Below the pieces are notes generated by a model. The model did no database searches, was not told the origin of the DNA, and was given only the letters and a program-made list of their open reading frames with translations. The translations under genes were made by a program, and so were the position numbers. Below are positions 34,441-42,519 of a stretch of 62,692 nucleotides of DNA, piece by piece. How positions within the stretch are numbered: the stretch's first letter is position 1; every line of letters begins with the position of its first letter. Source of the stretch: an uncultured Shinella sp. (lineage in GTDB: Bacteria; Pseudomonadota; Alphaproteobacteria; Rhizobiales; Rhizobiaceae); assembly GCF_946479415.1 (NCBI RefSeq), contig NZ_CAMLFY010000014.1, forward strand, positions 1-62,692, read 5' to 3'.

Positions 34441-34941
34441 TCAGCCGCCATGTCCCTCATGGTTCGCACCGCCCTCGTCGCCCGTGGCTTTGCCGGGCTT
34501 GGCGGATTCGATCTTGAAATCGACCTCGAGGGCGCCGGCCTTTTCGAAGTTCAGCGTCGCCTTGAAGCTCTCGCCTTCCTTGAAGGGATGCTTGATCTTC
34601 ATGAACATGACATGCAGGCCGCCGGACTTCAGCTCGACCGTCGCGCCGGCCGGGATTTCGATGCCATCCGGCAGCTGGCGCATCTTCATGACGTCGTTTT
34701 CGATCGCCATTTCGTGGATCTGCACGTCGTCGGAAACGTCGGGTGCTGTGATGGAGACGAGGCGGTCGGCCTCGCTGCCCTTGTTGGCGATGCTCATGAA
34801 ACCGCCGCCGACGGGCTGGCCGGGCAGCGTGGCCTTCGAGGCGGGGTGATGGACTTCGAGATTGCCGGCGGTGAAGTCATGGGCGAAGACGGCCGAGGCC
34901 GAGAGCGCCAGTGCGACGATGGAGGCGAGAAGGTTTTTCAC
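34441..34941 (-). CDS. Periplasmic copper chaperone PCu(A)C
   Basis: A 166-residue exported protein, GTG start at 34941 with AAAGGATC upstream. Signal peptide NLLASIVALALSASAVFAHDF. The copper-binding signature HxxM...M..H.M is present (IHEMAIENDVMKMRQLPDG, then LHVMFMKIKHP). C-terminus Gly/His-rich (GGANHEGHGG). It delivers Cu(I) to cytochrome oxidase or holds periplasmic copper. It is the last gene of a three-gene operon, 19 bp after the PepSY gene. Confidence 0.88.
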   Translation of the reverse strand: MKNLLASIVALALSASAVFAHDFTAGNLEVHHPASKATLPGQPVGGGFMSIANKGSEADRLVSITAPDVSDDVQIHEMAIENDVMKMRQLPDGIEIPAGATVELKSGGLHVMFMKIKHPFKEGESFKATLNFEKAGALEVDFKIESAKPGKATGDEGGANHEGHGG

Positions 34942-34960
34942 GGGAAGATCCTTTCGATGA

Positions 34961-36355
34961 TCAAGCAAAGGTAAAGAGCCGGCGCGCCAGCGGCACGGCG
35001 TGGAGAATGAACTGGTCGATGAGGATCATCGCCAGAATGGTCAGGCCCGTCAGCGGGAAAAGCACGCCGAAAACGGCGGCGATCGTCCACAGGCCGATAT
35101 AGATGCGCTTTTCGCGCGGCGCGGGCGGCACGCCGATACGGCCTTTCGGCCGACGCTTCCACCACATGACGACGGCCGACACGCTCATGGCGATGACGAT
35201 GAGGCAGGTCGAAAGCATCAGGAGCTGGTTGAACAGGCCCCATTCCTGCCCCTTGTGCAGGTTGACGCTCCATTCGATCGCCTTGCCCGTCGCCGGATAA
35301 TCGGCAAAGGCGATATCGACCAGGCGCTCGCCAGTATATTGGTCGAGATGGAGGGTCCGCTCATACTGAAGATCGGCCGGGTAGATCGCGGCGGTGTAGA
35401 CGCCGGTTTCGCTCGAGGGCGGCGACATTTCATAGCCGGGCAGCATGCCGGCGGCATCGGCGATCGTCACGGCATTGTCGAGGCCGATCGGCGGCAGCGC
35501 CGTCTGGCCACCGGCAGGCGGGCTCGATTCCGGCACGGGGGCATTTTCCATCAGCCAGGAGGCATGGGGCTGCACATCCGTGGTGATCAGCATGGAATGG
35601 GGCACGTTATCCCAGAGCTGGACGGGATAACCCATGCCGTTCGCCGAGAGATTGGCATTGAGCTTGGCGCCCCAGAAGCCCGACCAGAGCAGGCCGCTGA
35701 AGGCGAGGAACAGGATGACGACGCTGGCGAAAATGCCGGTGACGGCGTGCAGGTCGCGCCAGAAGACGCGCTTTTTCGGCGTGCCGCGCACACTGAGAAC
35801 ACCGCCCGTCTGGTTGCGCGGCCACCAGAGATAGATGCCCGTCAGTGTCAGCACGATGGCGAAACCCGCGACCACCTCGATGATCCGCTCCCAGGACGTG
35901 CCGAAATAATCGAGGCTGTGCAGGTCCTCGACCACCTGGTTGAACTCCTCCTTGGCGCCCACCGTGTCGAGCACGGCGCCGTCATAGGGATCGACGAAGA
36001 CCAGCTGGCTGCCGGCACCGGTCGAGAGCGTCACGCGGGCCGAGCGGTCGGCGCCGGCCGGCGTGCGGTAGGAAGAGAGCGTGCCGCCGGGCACCGCCTC
36101 GATCGCCTTTTCGACGATCTTCGACGGCGGCAGAACCGTGTCGCCCACCGCGACATAGTTGCGGTAGCGGAACAGGCTGGCATCGATCTCATCGTTGAAC
36201 AGATAGAGGCCGCCGGTGATGGCGAGGCTGATCATGAAGGGCACGGCGATGAGGCCGGCGAAGAAATGCCAGCGCCAGATCGCGCGGTAGAGGCGCTGCG
36301 CGAGCGCGGAGGGTTCGGCGGCGGCAAGGACCGGCGCGTCGGAGATTACGGACAT
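34961..36355 (-). CDS. PepSY-associated membrane protein
   Basis: A 464-residue membrane protein with the PepSY_TM architecture: the RAIWRWHFFAGLIAVPFMISLAITGGLYLF segment, HSLDYFG, a WPRNQ block, RDLHAVTGIFASVVILFLAFSGLLWSG, a large periplasmic region and a C-terminal pair of membrane helices (SVNLHKGQEWGLFNQLLMLS and TGLTILAMILIDQFIL). Conserved His residues suggest heme- or iron/copper-linked electron transfer, known for siderophore-reducing relatives. It lies between a DUF2946-like gene and the copper chaperone, suggesting metal homeostasis. Confidence 0.85.
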   Translation of the reverse strand: MSVISDAPVLAAAEPSALAQRLYRAIWRWHFFAGLIAVPFMISLAITGGLYLFNDEIDASLFRYRNYVAVGDTVLPPSKIVEKAIEAVPGGTLSSYRTPAGADRSARVTLSTGAGSQLVFVDPYDGAVLDTVGAKEEFNQVVEDLHSLDYFGTSWERIIEVVAGFAIVLTLTGIYLWWPRNQTGGVLSVRGTPKKRVFWRDLHAVTGIFASVVILFLAFSGLLWSGFWGAKLNANLSANGMGYPVQLWDNVPHSMLITTDVQPHASWLMENAPVPESSPPAGGQTALPPIGLDNAVTIADAAGMLPGYEMSPPSSETGVYTAAIYPADLQYERTLHLDQYTGERLVDIAFADYPATGKAIEWSVNLHKGQEWGLFNQLLMLSTCLIVIAMSVSAVVMWWKRRPKGRIGVPPAPREKRIYIGLWTIAAVFGVLFPLTGLTILAMILIDQFILHAVPLARRLFTFA

Positions 36356-36419
36356 GAAGAAGTCCTGTCAGGCTGGATTTCGGGCGCACGGCGGCTTTTT
36401 CGCCGCGCGGACTGCAAAA

Positions 36420-36803
36420 TCAGACGGACAGGAAGGGTGGTGCGCGCGGCGGAGCGCCGGGCCGTTCACGCCGGGAATGCAGCGCTTCCTCGACGAGCGG
36501 AAGCGCGGAAACCTGGCGGAAGGTGAGAACGGTGGCGGCAAATGTCGCCGGCTCGGGCATCAGCATGGCGCCGCCGATGCGGCAGGCCTCGCATTTGCCC
36601 GGCATGGCCTGCTTGGTCTTGCCGTCGACCTTCTCGTTGAGGCAGAGGTCGGCGAAGGTGCCGTCGGGCAGGACGTAATCCGCAAGCGAGACACCGGCGG
36701 GCATTGCGGCCATGGCCGGACGATGGGCGAAACCGACGAACAGCAGGGCGACCGCGCACAGCATGCGCAGGCAAAGGCCCCAATGTGTCATCCTTCGGTT
36801 CAT
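36420..36803 (-). CDS. DUF2946-like exported protein, first gene of the copper/PepSY operon
   Basis: A 127-residue protein with an N-terminal signal ([25 protein letters not shown]) and a [13 protein letters not shown] segment with two Cys and Met residues able to bind copper. The size, the CxxC block and the neighbours (PepSY protein, PCuAC) suggest a DUF2946-type metal-binding protein. The start is uncertain (36803 or 36791); neither has a strong ribosome-binding site. The gap to the PepSY gene is 64 bp. Confidence 0.6.
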   Translation of the reverse strand: MNRRMTHWGLCLRMLCAVALLFVGFAHRPAMAAMPAGVSLADYVLPDGTFADLCLNEKVDGKTKQAMPGKCEACRIGGAMLMPEPATFAATVLTFRQVSALPLVEEALHSRRERPGAPPRAPPFLSV

Positions 36804-37057
36804 TCTTCGTCCCCATCCACGATCGCGCGGACCCTTTCGCCCATAGCCCCATGCCGGCAAGAGGTCAATGCGGCAAAGGCAGCGCGCCATCACGACAATT
36901 CATCGATCGATTAGGCGACCGGCCTACCGCACGGCCGACCGGCCGCCTATGGTGTTGGCCGGTCCCATGCGTTGCTTGCCGTTCTAAGGCGGAAAACGCC
37001 GGGGCACATTGTTCTATCGCAAGTCCGGTCGGCGGACCGCTTGCATCAGGAGGATCC

Positions 37058-37717
37058 ATGCTCAGCATTTACGGTGTCTACCGCTCCCGCGCCTCGCGCA
37101 ACTACTGGCTGGCCGGCGAACTCGGCCTGCCCTTCGTTTCCGTGCCGGTCGTGCAGGCCCGCCGGGTCGACGATCCTCATGCGGCCGACGCCCCCCTCAA
37201 CACGCAGTCGCCGGACTTCCTGGCCGTCAACCCGACCGGCCTCATCCCCTGCATCGATGACGGCGGCTTCGTGATGACCGAGTCGCTCGCGATCAACCTC
37301 TATCTCGCCCGCAAACATGGCGGCCCGCTTGCCGGCCAGACGGTGACGGAAGAGGCCGAAATGCTGCAATGGACGATGTGGGCGGCGACCGAGGTGGAGC
37401 CGCATGCCGTGAAGATCATCCTGGCGCTCGACACCAATGCGGCCGAGAGCGAGGCGGGGCGCCTGACCATTCGCGGTGCGGCCAAGGCGCTGAAGACATG
37501 TTTCCGGCGCCTCGACCAGCATCTCGCCGCCACCGGCCATGTCGTCGGCGACCGCTTCACGGTGGCCGATCTCAATGTCGCGGAGGTCTTCCGCTATGCG
37601 ATGAGCCAGCCGCAGCTCTTCGACGCCGCCCCGAACGTCAAGGCCTGGCTGGAGCGCTGCCAGGCGCGCCCAGCCTTCAGGGCGATGATGGAAAAGCGGG
37701 CGAAAGAGCTGGAATGA
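37058..37717 (+). CDS. Glutathione S-transferase family protein
   Basis: A 219-residue GST. Thioredoxin-like N-domain: [59 protein letters not shown], with the TESLAI glutathione-binding motif. C-domain: the [15 protein letters not shown] segment matches the N-capping FTxAD motif. Substrate unknown. ATG 37058 has aggagga upstream. Its 3' end overlaps the convergent LysR gene by 41 bp. Confidence 0.88.
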   Translation: MLSIYGVYRSRASRNYWLAGELGLPFVSVPVVQARRVDDPHAADAPLNTQSPDFLAVNPTGLIPCIDDGGFVMTESLAINLYLARKHGGPLAGQTVTEEAEMLQWTMWAATEVEPHAVKIILALDTNAAESEAGRLTIRGAAKALKTCFRRLDQHLAATGHVVGDRFTVADLNVAEVFRYAMSQPQLFDAAPNVKAWLERCQARPAFRAMMEKRAKELE

Positions 37718-38618
37718 CGGCACCGGCGAAGCCGTCCTCATCCTCGGCGATGGCGGCCCGCAGCCATCGCTTGAAGATCGAAACTTTTCGAGGCTCCGGC
37801 ACATCAGGAGCCGTCACGAAATAATAGCCGTTGCCGGTTTCGACCCGCAGCGGAAACGGCGCGACGAGCCGTCCCTCCTTCAGCGCCCAGGAGGCGAGCA
37901 CCGGCCAGGCGAGCAGCACGCCCTGCCCGGCCAGCGCCGCATCGAGGCAGAGCGAGGCATCGGAAAAGACGTGACGCGCCTTGGGGGCGGGCATATCGAG
38001 CCCCGCCGCCTTCAGCCAGCGCTCCCAGGTGAATTGGTCATTGCCATCGATCACGGCCGGCTGCGTGGCTAGATCCGCGGGCGTCCTGATTTTTTCCGCC
38101 AGTGCCGGCGCGCAGACCGGAAACATCACCTGCGGGATGAGAAACTCCGCCCGCACATCCGGCCATGTGCCCGGCCCGACGCGAATGCCGAGATCGACAT
38201 CCGAGCGCGCAAGATCGACCAGCGTCGTCGTCGCCTCGATGCGCAGGCTGATCTCGGGATGGGCCGCTGCGAAGCGATCGATGCGGTGGATGAGCCAGCG
38301 CGAGGCGAAGATCGGCGCGACCGAGATCGTCAGGATCGCATCGTCGCGGCGCTGGGTCGTGGCGACCGCCTCGGAAATCTGCCCGAAGCCCGACGAGAGG
38401 CGCGCGAGAAAGGGCGCGCCGAAGGCCGTCTGGGTAAGGCCACGGTTGGTGCGGTCGAAGATCGCCCGCCCCAACTGCTCCTCGGCGCGAATGACCTGCT
38501 GGCTGACGGCGCCGACAGTGACGCCCAGCTCCTCCGCCGCCGCCTGCAAGGAGCCGAGCCGCCCAACCGCCTCCAGCGCGCGAAGGCCGTTCAAATGGAC
38601 GAGGCTGAGATTTCGCAT
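37677..38618 (-). CDS. LysR family regulator (GcvA type)
   Basis: A 313-residue LTTR. The winged helix is [53 protein letters not shown], typical of the GcvA/AmpR subgroup, followed by the effector domain ([23 protein letters not shown]). It is divergent from a 63-residue protein gene, which is the probable target. Its own start codon is covered by an ATATAG-N5-CTATAT dyad, suggesting autorepression. Confidence 0.88.
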   Translation of the reverse strand: MRNLSLVHLNGLRALEAVGRLGSLQAAAEELGVTVGAVSQQVIRAEEQLGRAIFDRTNRGLTQTAFGAPFLARLSSGFGQISEAVATTQRRDDAILTISVAPIFASRWLIHRIDRFAAAHPEISLRIEATTTLVDLARSDVDLGIRVGPGTWPDVRAEFLIPQVMFPVCAPALAEKIRTPADLATQPAVIDGNDQFTWERWLKAAGLDMPAPKARHVFSDASLCLDAALAGQGVLLAWPVLASWALKEGRLVAPFPLRVETGNGYYFVTAPDVPEPRKVSIFKRWLRAAIAEDEDGFAGAVIPALSPAFPSSP

Positions 38619-38633
38619 ATAGTTTTTCTATAT
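38617..38633. promoter_or_regulatory. Dyad ATATAG-N5-CTATAT over the LysR start codon
   Basis: A perfect inverted repeat of 6-bp arms around ttttt. It includes the first bases of the LysR ATG and resembles AmpR/GcvA boxes with the ATAG...CTAT core. Confidence 0.55.
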
Positions 38634-38721
38634 CCAGATCACGAAGTGCTCGATTGAAGAAACGCCCTTTCGGCGCGATTATCAACCATCACCCATGGTA
38701 GCGAACCGAAAGGAGAAGGCA

Positions 38722-38913
38722 ATGTTCAAGATTTTCTCCATGATCGCAACGGCCTTGAAGGCCGAAGCCGAGCCGGCGGAAACGCCCGTCTGGATGCGCG
38801 ACCCGCTGGCCCATCCCGAAATCGAGACGATGGATGCCCGCGCGCTGGGCGACCTGCCCTTTGGCCTCTTCCGCGCACAGACCCAGCCCGGCGAAGCAGC
38901 CTCCCGCCCCTGA
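38722..38913 (+). CDS. Small 63-residue protein divergent from LysR
   Basis: ATG 38722 has aaggagaagg just upstream. The protein (63 residues) has an N-terminal amphipathic part (FKIFSMIATALKAEAE) and the conserved-looking PVWMRDPLAHPEI, then ALGDLPFGL. I recall small LysR partners in Rhizobiales with a similar DPLxHPxI...LADLPF pattern but no name. No signal peptide is seen. Function unknown; probably the gene controlled by the divergent LysR. Confidence 0.65.
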   Translation: MFKIFSMIATALKAEAEPAETPVWMRDPLAHPEIETMDARALGDLPFGLFRAQTQPGEAASRP

Positions 38914-38969
38914 TCCTCCCCCTCGCCGTCCTCCCCGCCCCGGTATAATCTGGGCGGGGAGGATTTCGC

Positions 38970-39308
38970 ATGTCCGACGATCCGCTTCTGGTGCGGCTTC
39001 AGCGCCTCGCCGAGGACCTGCCCGGCGTCGAGACCGGCACGTCCTACGGCACCCCGGCGCTGAAGGTGGCCGGAAAGCTCTTCGTGCGCATCAAGGATGC
39101 CGAAACGCTGGTGCTGATGGTGCCGCTCGACGACAAGGAACGCCTGATCGAGATGGCGCCCGACCTCTACTACGAAACCGACCATTACCGCGGCTGGCCG
39201 GCCCTTCTGGTGCGCGCCGCCGTTATCGACGACGCGGAGCTTCGGCACCGCCTCGCCGAATCCTGGCGCCTCAAGGCACCGGCCAAGCTGCGCAAATTGC
39301 TGGATTGA
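38970..39308 (+). CDS. MmcQ/YjbR family protein
   Basis: A 112-residue protein with the YjbR/CyaY-like DNA-binding fold: LPGVETGTSYGTPALKVAGKLFVRIKD, LVLMVPLDDKERLIEMAPDLYYETDHYRGWPALLVR, then a C-terminal LRHRLAESWRLKAPAKLRKLL. This family binds double-stranded DNA weakly; its role is unclear. It is transcribed alone; the ATG follows aggatttcgc. Confidence 0.85.
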   Translation: MSDDPLLVRLQRLAEDLPGVETGTSYGTPALKVAGKLFVRIKDAETLVLMVPLDDKERLIEMAPDLYYETDHYRGWPALLVRAAVIDDAELRHRLAESWRLKAPAKLRKLLD

Positions 39309-39360
39309 TCTTTCACGCTGCCCGCTTGACAGGCCGCAGGGCTGAACGCTACACCGCTTC

Positions 39361-39380
39361 AGTAACGTAATAACATTACT
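39361..39380. promoter_or_regulatory. Fur/Zur-like operator upstream of DUF4198 gene
   Basis: AGTAACGTAATAACATTACT is an imperfect dyad (14 of 18 core positions symmetrical) resembling rhizobial Zur boxes of the GTAATGTTATTAC kind. It sits at the expected transcription start of a promoter with TTGACA at 39326-39331. Confidence 0.5.
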
Positions 39381-39395
39381 AATCCGGAGACCAGA

Positions 39396-40133
39396 ATGCT
39401 GAAGCGGATTCTCGCTGTTTCGGGCGCACTCGCGCTCGTCCTCTCGCTGCCTCTCACCGCCGGGGCGCACGGCGCCTGGGTGGCGGAGCGCTGGGGCAAT
39501 CTCGGCGTCGTCTATGGCCATGGCGCGGGTGACGATCCCTATGATCCAGCACGCATCACGCAGGCGCTGGCGATCTCCGAGGAGGGTGCGGCAACGCCGG
39601 TGGAGATCGACAAACGCGAGAAGCACGCGATCCTGAAGCCCGAGGGCGAACCCGCCGCGATCCTTCTCACCTTCGACAACGGTTACTGGACGGAGAAGAC
39701 GGACGGCAAATGGGTGAACGAGGCGAAGGACAAGGTGGCGGACGCCAAGGCCGCCGGTCACTACATCAAGAACAGCCTGTCGCTCCTCCACGCCCACGGC
39801 GCCCTGCCCGCCTTCCCGAAGCAGGACCTGCAGATCCTGCCGCTCGACAACCCGATCGGCCGCAAGGCCGGCGATCCGATCCGCTTGCGCGTGCTGCACG
39901 ACGGCAAACCGCTTGCCGGCGCGGTGGTGACGCTCGATTACGTCAACCAAGCCTCTCTCAAGAGCGAGCCGACCGATGCCGACGGCGAGGTCGTGGTGAC
40001 GATCCGCAATGACGGGCTGAACGTGCTGGCCGTCGATCACAGCGTGCCGCTGGAGAACGACCCGAAGGCGGACCAGATCGGCTACACGGCAACACTGAGC
40101 TTCGTCGCGGAGGCGCATAGCCACGACGACTAA
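39396..40133 (+). CDS. DUF4198 periplasmic protein, possible metal uptake
   Basis: A 245-residue exported protein with signal peptide (ILAVSGALALVLSLPLTAGA), a mature N-terminus starting HGAWVAERWG and many His residues. The DUF4198 (CbiK/NikK-like) fold has a first domain with the metal-binding His and a C-terminal Ig-like domain (GDPIRLRVLHDGKPLAGAVVTLDY). C-terminus SHDD. The family is linked to periplasmic nickel/cobalt and zinc handling. The operator upstream suggests control by a Fur-family repressor. A good terminator follows. Confidence 0.8.
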   Translation: MLKRILAVSGALALVLSLPLTAGAHGAWVAERWGNLGVVYGHGAGDDPYDPARITQALAISEEGAATPVEIDKREKHAILKPEGEPAAILLTFDNGYWTEKTDGKWVNEAKDKVADAKAAGHYIKNSLSLLHAHGALPAFPKQDLQILPLDNPIGRKAGDPIRLRVLHDGKPLAGAVVTLDYVNQASLKSEPTDADGEVVVTIRNDGLNVLAVDHSVPLENDPKADQIGYTATLSFVAEAHSHDD

Positions 40134-40138
40134 ACAAA

Positions 40139-40169
40139 AAGGCCTGCGCCATCAGGCGCGGGCCTAATT
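40139..40169. terminator. Terminator between DUF4198 and VOC genes
   Basis: Stem aggcc-gcgcc/ggcgc-ggcct (one bulge each side) around atca, preceded by aaaaa and followed by aatttt; usable by both convergent genes. Confidence 0.75.
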
Positions 40170-40184
40170 TTAAAGCGACATTGG

Positions 40185-40586
40185 TCAGCCCTGGCCGCCC
40201 GACTGATCCATATGCATGAATTCCCAGACATTGCCGTTGATGTCCTGGAAGGAGCAGCCGTACATCGGGCCGAATTCGATGTTCGGCTTCCATTCACGGC
40301 CGCCGGCGGCCAGCGCCTTGGCCTTGAAGTCGTCGACTTCCTGGCGGCTCGTGGCGGAGAAGCAGGTGAGCGTCTGCGTCTGTTGTTCGGGATCGCCGAC
40401 CTTGCCGTTGATGAACTGGGCGAACTTTTCCTCGGTCAGGTGCATGACGAAGATGTTCTCGTCCACCACCATGCAGGCGGCGGTGTCGTCGGAGAACTGC
40501 TCGTTGAAGGTAAAGCCGAGCGCCGCGAAGAAGCGGCGGGTCGCCGGCAGGTCCTTGACGGGCAGGTTGACGAAGATCATGCGCAT
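40185..40586 (-). CDS. VOC family protein
   Basis: A 133-residue VOC protein: FVNLPVKDLPATRRFFAALGFTFNEQFSDDTAACMVVDENIFVMHL, then GPMYGCSFQDINGNVWEFMHMD with a probable metal ligand Glu in the WEF motif. It resembles the lactoylglutathione lyase-like group, with unknown substrate. ATG 40586 has GGAGGA upstream. Confidence 0.85.
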   Translation of the reverse strand: MRMIFVNLPVKDLPATRRFFAALGFTFNEQFSDDTAACMVVDENIFVMHLTEEKFAQFINGKVGDPEQQTQTLTCFSATSRQEVDDFKAKALAAGGREWKPNIEFGPMYGCSFQDINGNVWEFMHMDQSGGQG

Positions 40587-40684
40587 GGAAGTCCTCCTTG
40601 ATTTTGGCGATGCGGGGCGTTTTCACCCCGTCATGCCACAAGGACGTAACTTGCAGCCCCTTCCCGACAAGGCTTTTGAAAAAA

Positions 40685-41050
40685 TTACGCCGCCGCCGCG
40701 CAGCCCGGCACATCCTCCAGCCGGTGCCAGACCGGAATGCCGCGTTCGCGGGCGATGCGCACATCGTTGTCCGCACCCTTGCTATCGCCGGGCAGGCGCA
40801 ACACGCCCTCGCAGAGGTCGAGCAGGCGATGCGCCGTCGGATAAAAAATCTCCTCGTGCAGAGCGTCACCGATCTCCCTCCCGCCGGCCGCATGCCACAC
40901 GGGCAGCGCCACCCATTCGCCGATCATGGGCACATGGCCGGCCTTGAACAGCGCATAGGACGGCGCCTCCAGTCGCTTCAGATTTTCCGCCATCTTCTGC
41001 GGGTCATCCCCGGTGCCCGAGCGATAGGGGCCGGCAATCAGGATCAACAT
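40685..41050 (-). CDS. DUF4406/nucleoside 2-deoxyribosyltransferase-like protein
   Basis: A 121-residue protein with the start LILIAGPYRSG and the acidic LLDLCEGVLRLPGDSKGADNDVRIARERGIPV motif typical of the nucleoside 2-deoxyribosyltransferase-like fold (DUF4406). It may hydrolyse or bind a modified nucleotide. AAGGAG precedes ATG 41050. It is divergent from a DeoR regulator, which probably controls it. Confidence 0.75.
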   Translation of the reverse strand: MLILIAGPYRSGTGDDPQKMAENLKRLEAPSYALFKAGHVPMIGEWVALPVWHAAGGREIGDALHEEIFYPTAHRLLDLCEGVLRLPGDSKGADNDVRIARERGIPVWHRLEDVPGCAAAA

Positions 41051-41070
41051 GTCTTACTCCTTACATTTTG

Positions 41071-41124
41071 CACGAAATATCCGGATAATTCTGGATATCT
41101 TCCGATTATTCGTGCAGTTTCGTG
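41071..41124. promoter_or_regulatory. DeoR-type operator region, repeated TTCGTG half-sites
   Basis: Direct repeats TTCGTG at 41109-41114 and 41119-41124 have a 10-bp period; an inverted copy CACGAA is at 41071-41076. Between them is the dyad ATATCC-N10-GGATAT (41077-41098). Repeats with helical periodicity are typical of DeoR-family operators. Confidence 0.6.
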
Positions 41125-41147
41125 TAGAGTCAAGATGGAGTTCGGAT

Positions 41148-41903
41148 ATGCTGACCAGCCAGAGAAAGGCGCTCATCGCCCAGCGCCTGAGCCGCGACGG
41201 GGAAATCGTCGCCAAGACGCTTGCGGTGGAACTGGATCTGTCCGAGGACACGATCCGCCGGGATCTGCGGGAAATGGCGGCTGAGGGGCTGCTGAAGCGC
41301 GTGCATGGCGGGGCGCTGCCGCTTGCCCCGGCCCTGCCGGATCTTGCCGCCCGCCAGACGTTGGCAACCGATGAGAAGGCGGCACTCGGCGCCCGCGCGG
41401 CGGCGATGATCGAACCGGGACAGGTGATCTTCCTCGATGGCGGCACGACGACGGCAGCCCTTGCCCGCGCACTCCCGCGCAGCTTCGCCTTCACGGTGGT
41501 GACGCACAGCCCCACGATCGCCTGCGAACTCGAACGCCACCCCACGGCCGAGGTCGTGCTGATCGGCGGCCGGCTCTACAAGCATTCGATGGTGACGACG
41601 GGGGCGCTGGCGCTGGAAGCTATCCGCGGCCTGAAGGCCGACCTCTATTTCATGGGCGTCACGGCCGCCCACCCGACGCACGGCCTGACGACCGGCGACA
41701 TGGAGGAGGCCGCCACCAAGCGCCTCATCGCCGAAAACGCCGCCGCCACCTGGGTCCTGCTCACAGCCGAAAAACTCGGCCGCGCCTCTCCCTGGAAAAT
41801 CATGCCGACTGGCTCCGCCACCGGCCTCATTGTGCCCGGCGGTCTCGCATCGGACATGCTGGCGCCCTATCGGGAGCTGGATGTGGAAATAGAAGAGGCC
41901 TGA
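41148..41903 (+). CDS. DeoR family transcriptional regulator
   Basis: A 251-residue protein. N-terminal HTH: QRKALIAQRLSRDGEIVAKTLAVELDLSEDTIRRDLREMAAEGLLKRVHGGALP. C-terminal DeoR sensor domain: FLDGGTTTAALARAL, VVTHSPTIACEL, VLIGGRLYKHSMVTTG and the AEKLGR block. The family senses sugar phosphates. ATG 41148 has GGAG 7 nt upstream. Its stop codon is directly followed by the convergent antitoxin stop. Confidence 0.9.
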   Translation: MLTSQRKALIAQRLSRDGEIVAKTLAVELDLSEDTIRRDLREMAAEGLLKRVHGGALPLAPALPDLAARQTLATDEKAALGARAAAMIEPGQVIFLDGGTTTAALARALPRSFAFTVVTHSPTIACELERHPTAEVVLIGGRLYKHSMVTTGALALEAIRGLKADLYFMGVTAAHPTHGLTTGDMEEAATKRLIAENAAATWVLLTAEKLGRASPWKIMPTGSATGLIVPGGLASDMLAPYRELDVEIEEA

Positions 41904-42206
41904 TCAGGCGGCGTCGCGCGGCACGATACGGTCGAGGTCCCGGCCGATTTCGCGACGCTTCTGCATCAGGTCGAATTCGGCCTGCAGGCGCAGGAAGTAG
42001 CCTTCGGAAAGGCCGAAATAGCGGGTAAGCCTGAGGTCCGTATCGGCCGTCACCTGCCGCTTGCCGAGCACGATCTCGTTGATGCGGCGGGGCGGAACAT
42101 GCACCGCGCGGGCCAATGCATTCTGGCTGAGCTCCATCGGCGCGAGAAACTCCGCAAGCAGGATATCGCCGGGATGCGGATTGGGCAGCAGGCTATCGTC
42201 AGTCAT
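41904..42206 (-). CDS. higA: HigA family antitoxin
   Basis: A 100-residue HigA antitoxin: NPHPGDILLAEFLAPMELSQNALARAVHVPPRRINEIVLGKRQVTADTDLRLTRYFGLSEGYFLRLQAEFDL, the family signature helix-turn-helix. It overlaps the toxin by 8 nt (ATG 42206, toxin stop from 42199). It neutralises HigB and represses the operon. Its stop abuts that of deoR with no gap. Confidence 0.9.
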   Translation of the reverse strand: MTDDSLLPNPHPGDILLAEFLAPMELSQNALARAVHVPPRRINEIVLGKRQVTADTDLRLTRYFGLSEGYFLRLQAEFDLMQKRREIGRDLDRIVPRDAA

Positions 42207-42483
42207 GGTAATCGATGATGCGGACATTGACGGCATCTCCTTGCGACCAGCCGAAACACAGCCGCCACTGGTCATTGATCCGGATCGAGTACAGCCCGGC
42301 CAGATTTCCCTTCAAAAGCTCCAGCCGATTGCCCGGCGGCACACGCAAGTCCGTAATCGCCTGCGCGGCGTGCAGCATGCGCAACTTGCGCAGGGCAATG
42401 GCCTGCATATCGGCCGGAAGCCGCCGGCTTTGCCGGCCGGACCAGATCAATTCGGTCTCCCGGTCGGCGAAGCTCTTGATCAT
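42199..42483 (-). CDS. higB: HigB/RelE-type toxin
   Basis: A 94-residue RelE-superfamily toxin: IKSFADRETELIWSGRQSRRLPADMQAIALRKLRMLHAA, then LEGNR-like PPGNRLELLKGNLAGLYSIRINDQWRLCFGW with the catalytic-type basic residues and the terminal Tyr-His. It cleaves mRNA in the ribosomal A site. The start stands 5 nt after a predicted -10 box, so translation is probably leaderless. Confidence 0.88.
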   Translation of the reverse strand: MIKSFADRETELIWSGRQSRRLPADMQAIALRKLRMLHAAQAITDLRVPPGNRLELLKGNLAGLYSIRINDQWRLCFGWSQGDAVNVRIIDYHD

Positions 42484-42488
42484 GCGCC

Positions 42489-42518
42489 ACCATAACGCAT
42501 GACGTCATAAAGCGTCAA
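42489..42518 (-). promoter_or_regulatory. HigBA promoter with palindromic operator
   Basis: Minus-strand TTGACG, 18 nt, TATGGT, then 5 nt to the higB ATG. The palindrome atgacgtcat (42499-42508) lies in the spacer. Confidence 0.55.
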
Positions 42519-42519
42519 A

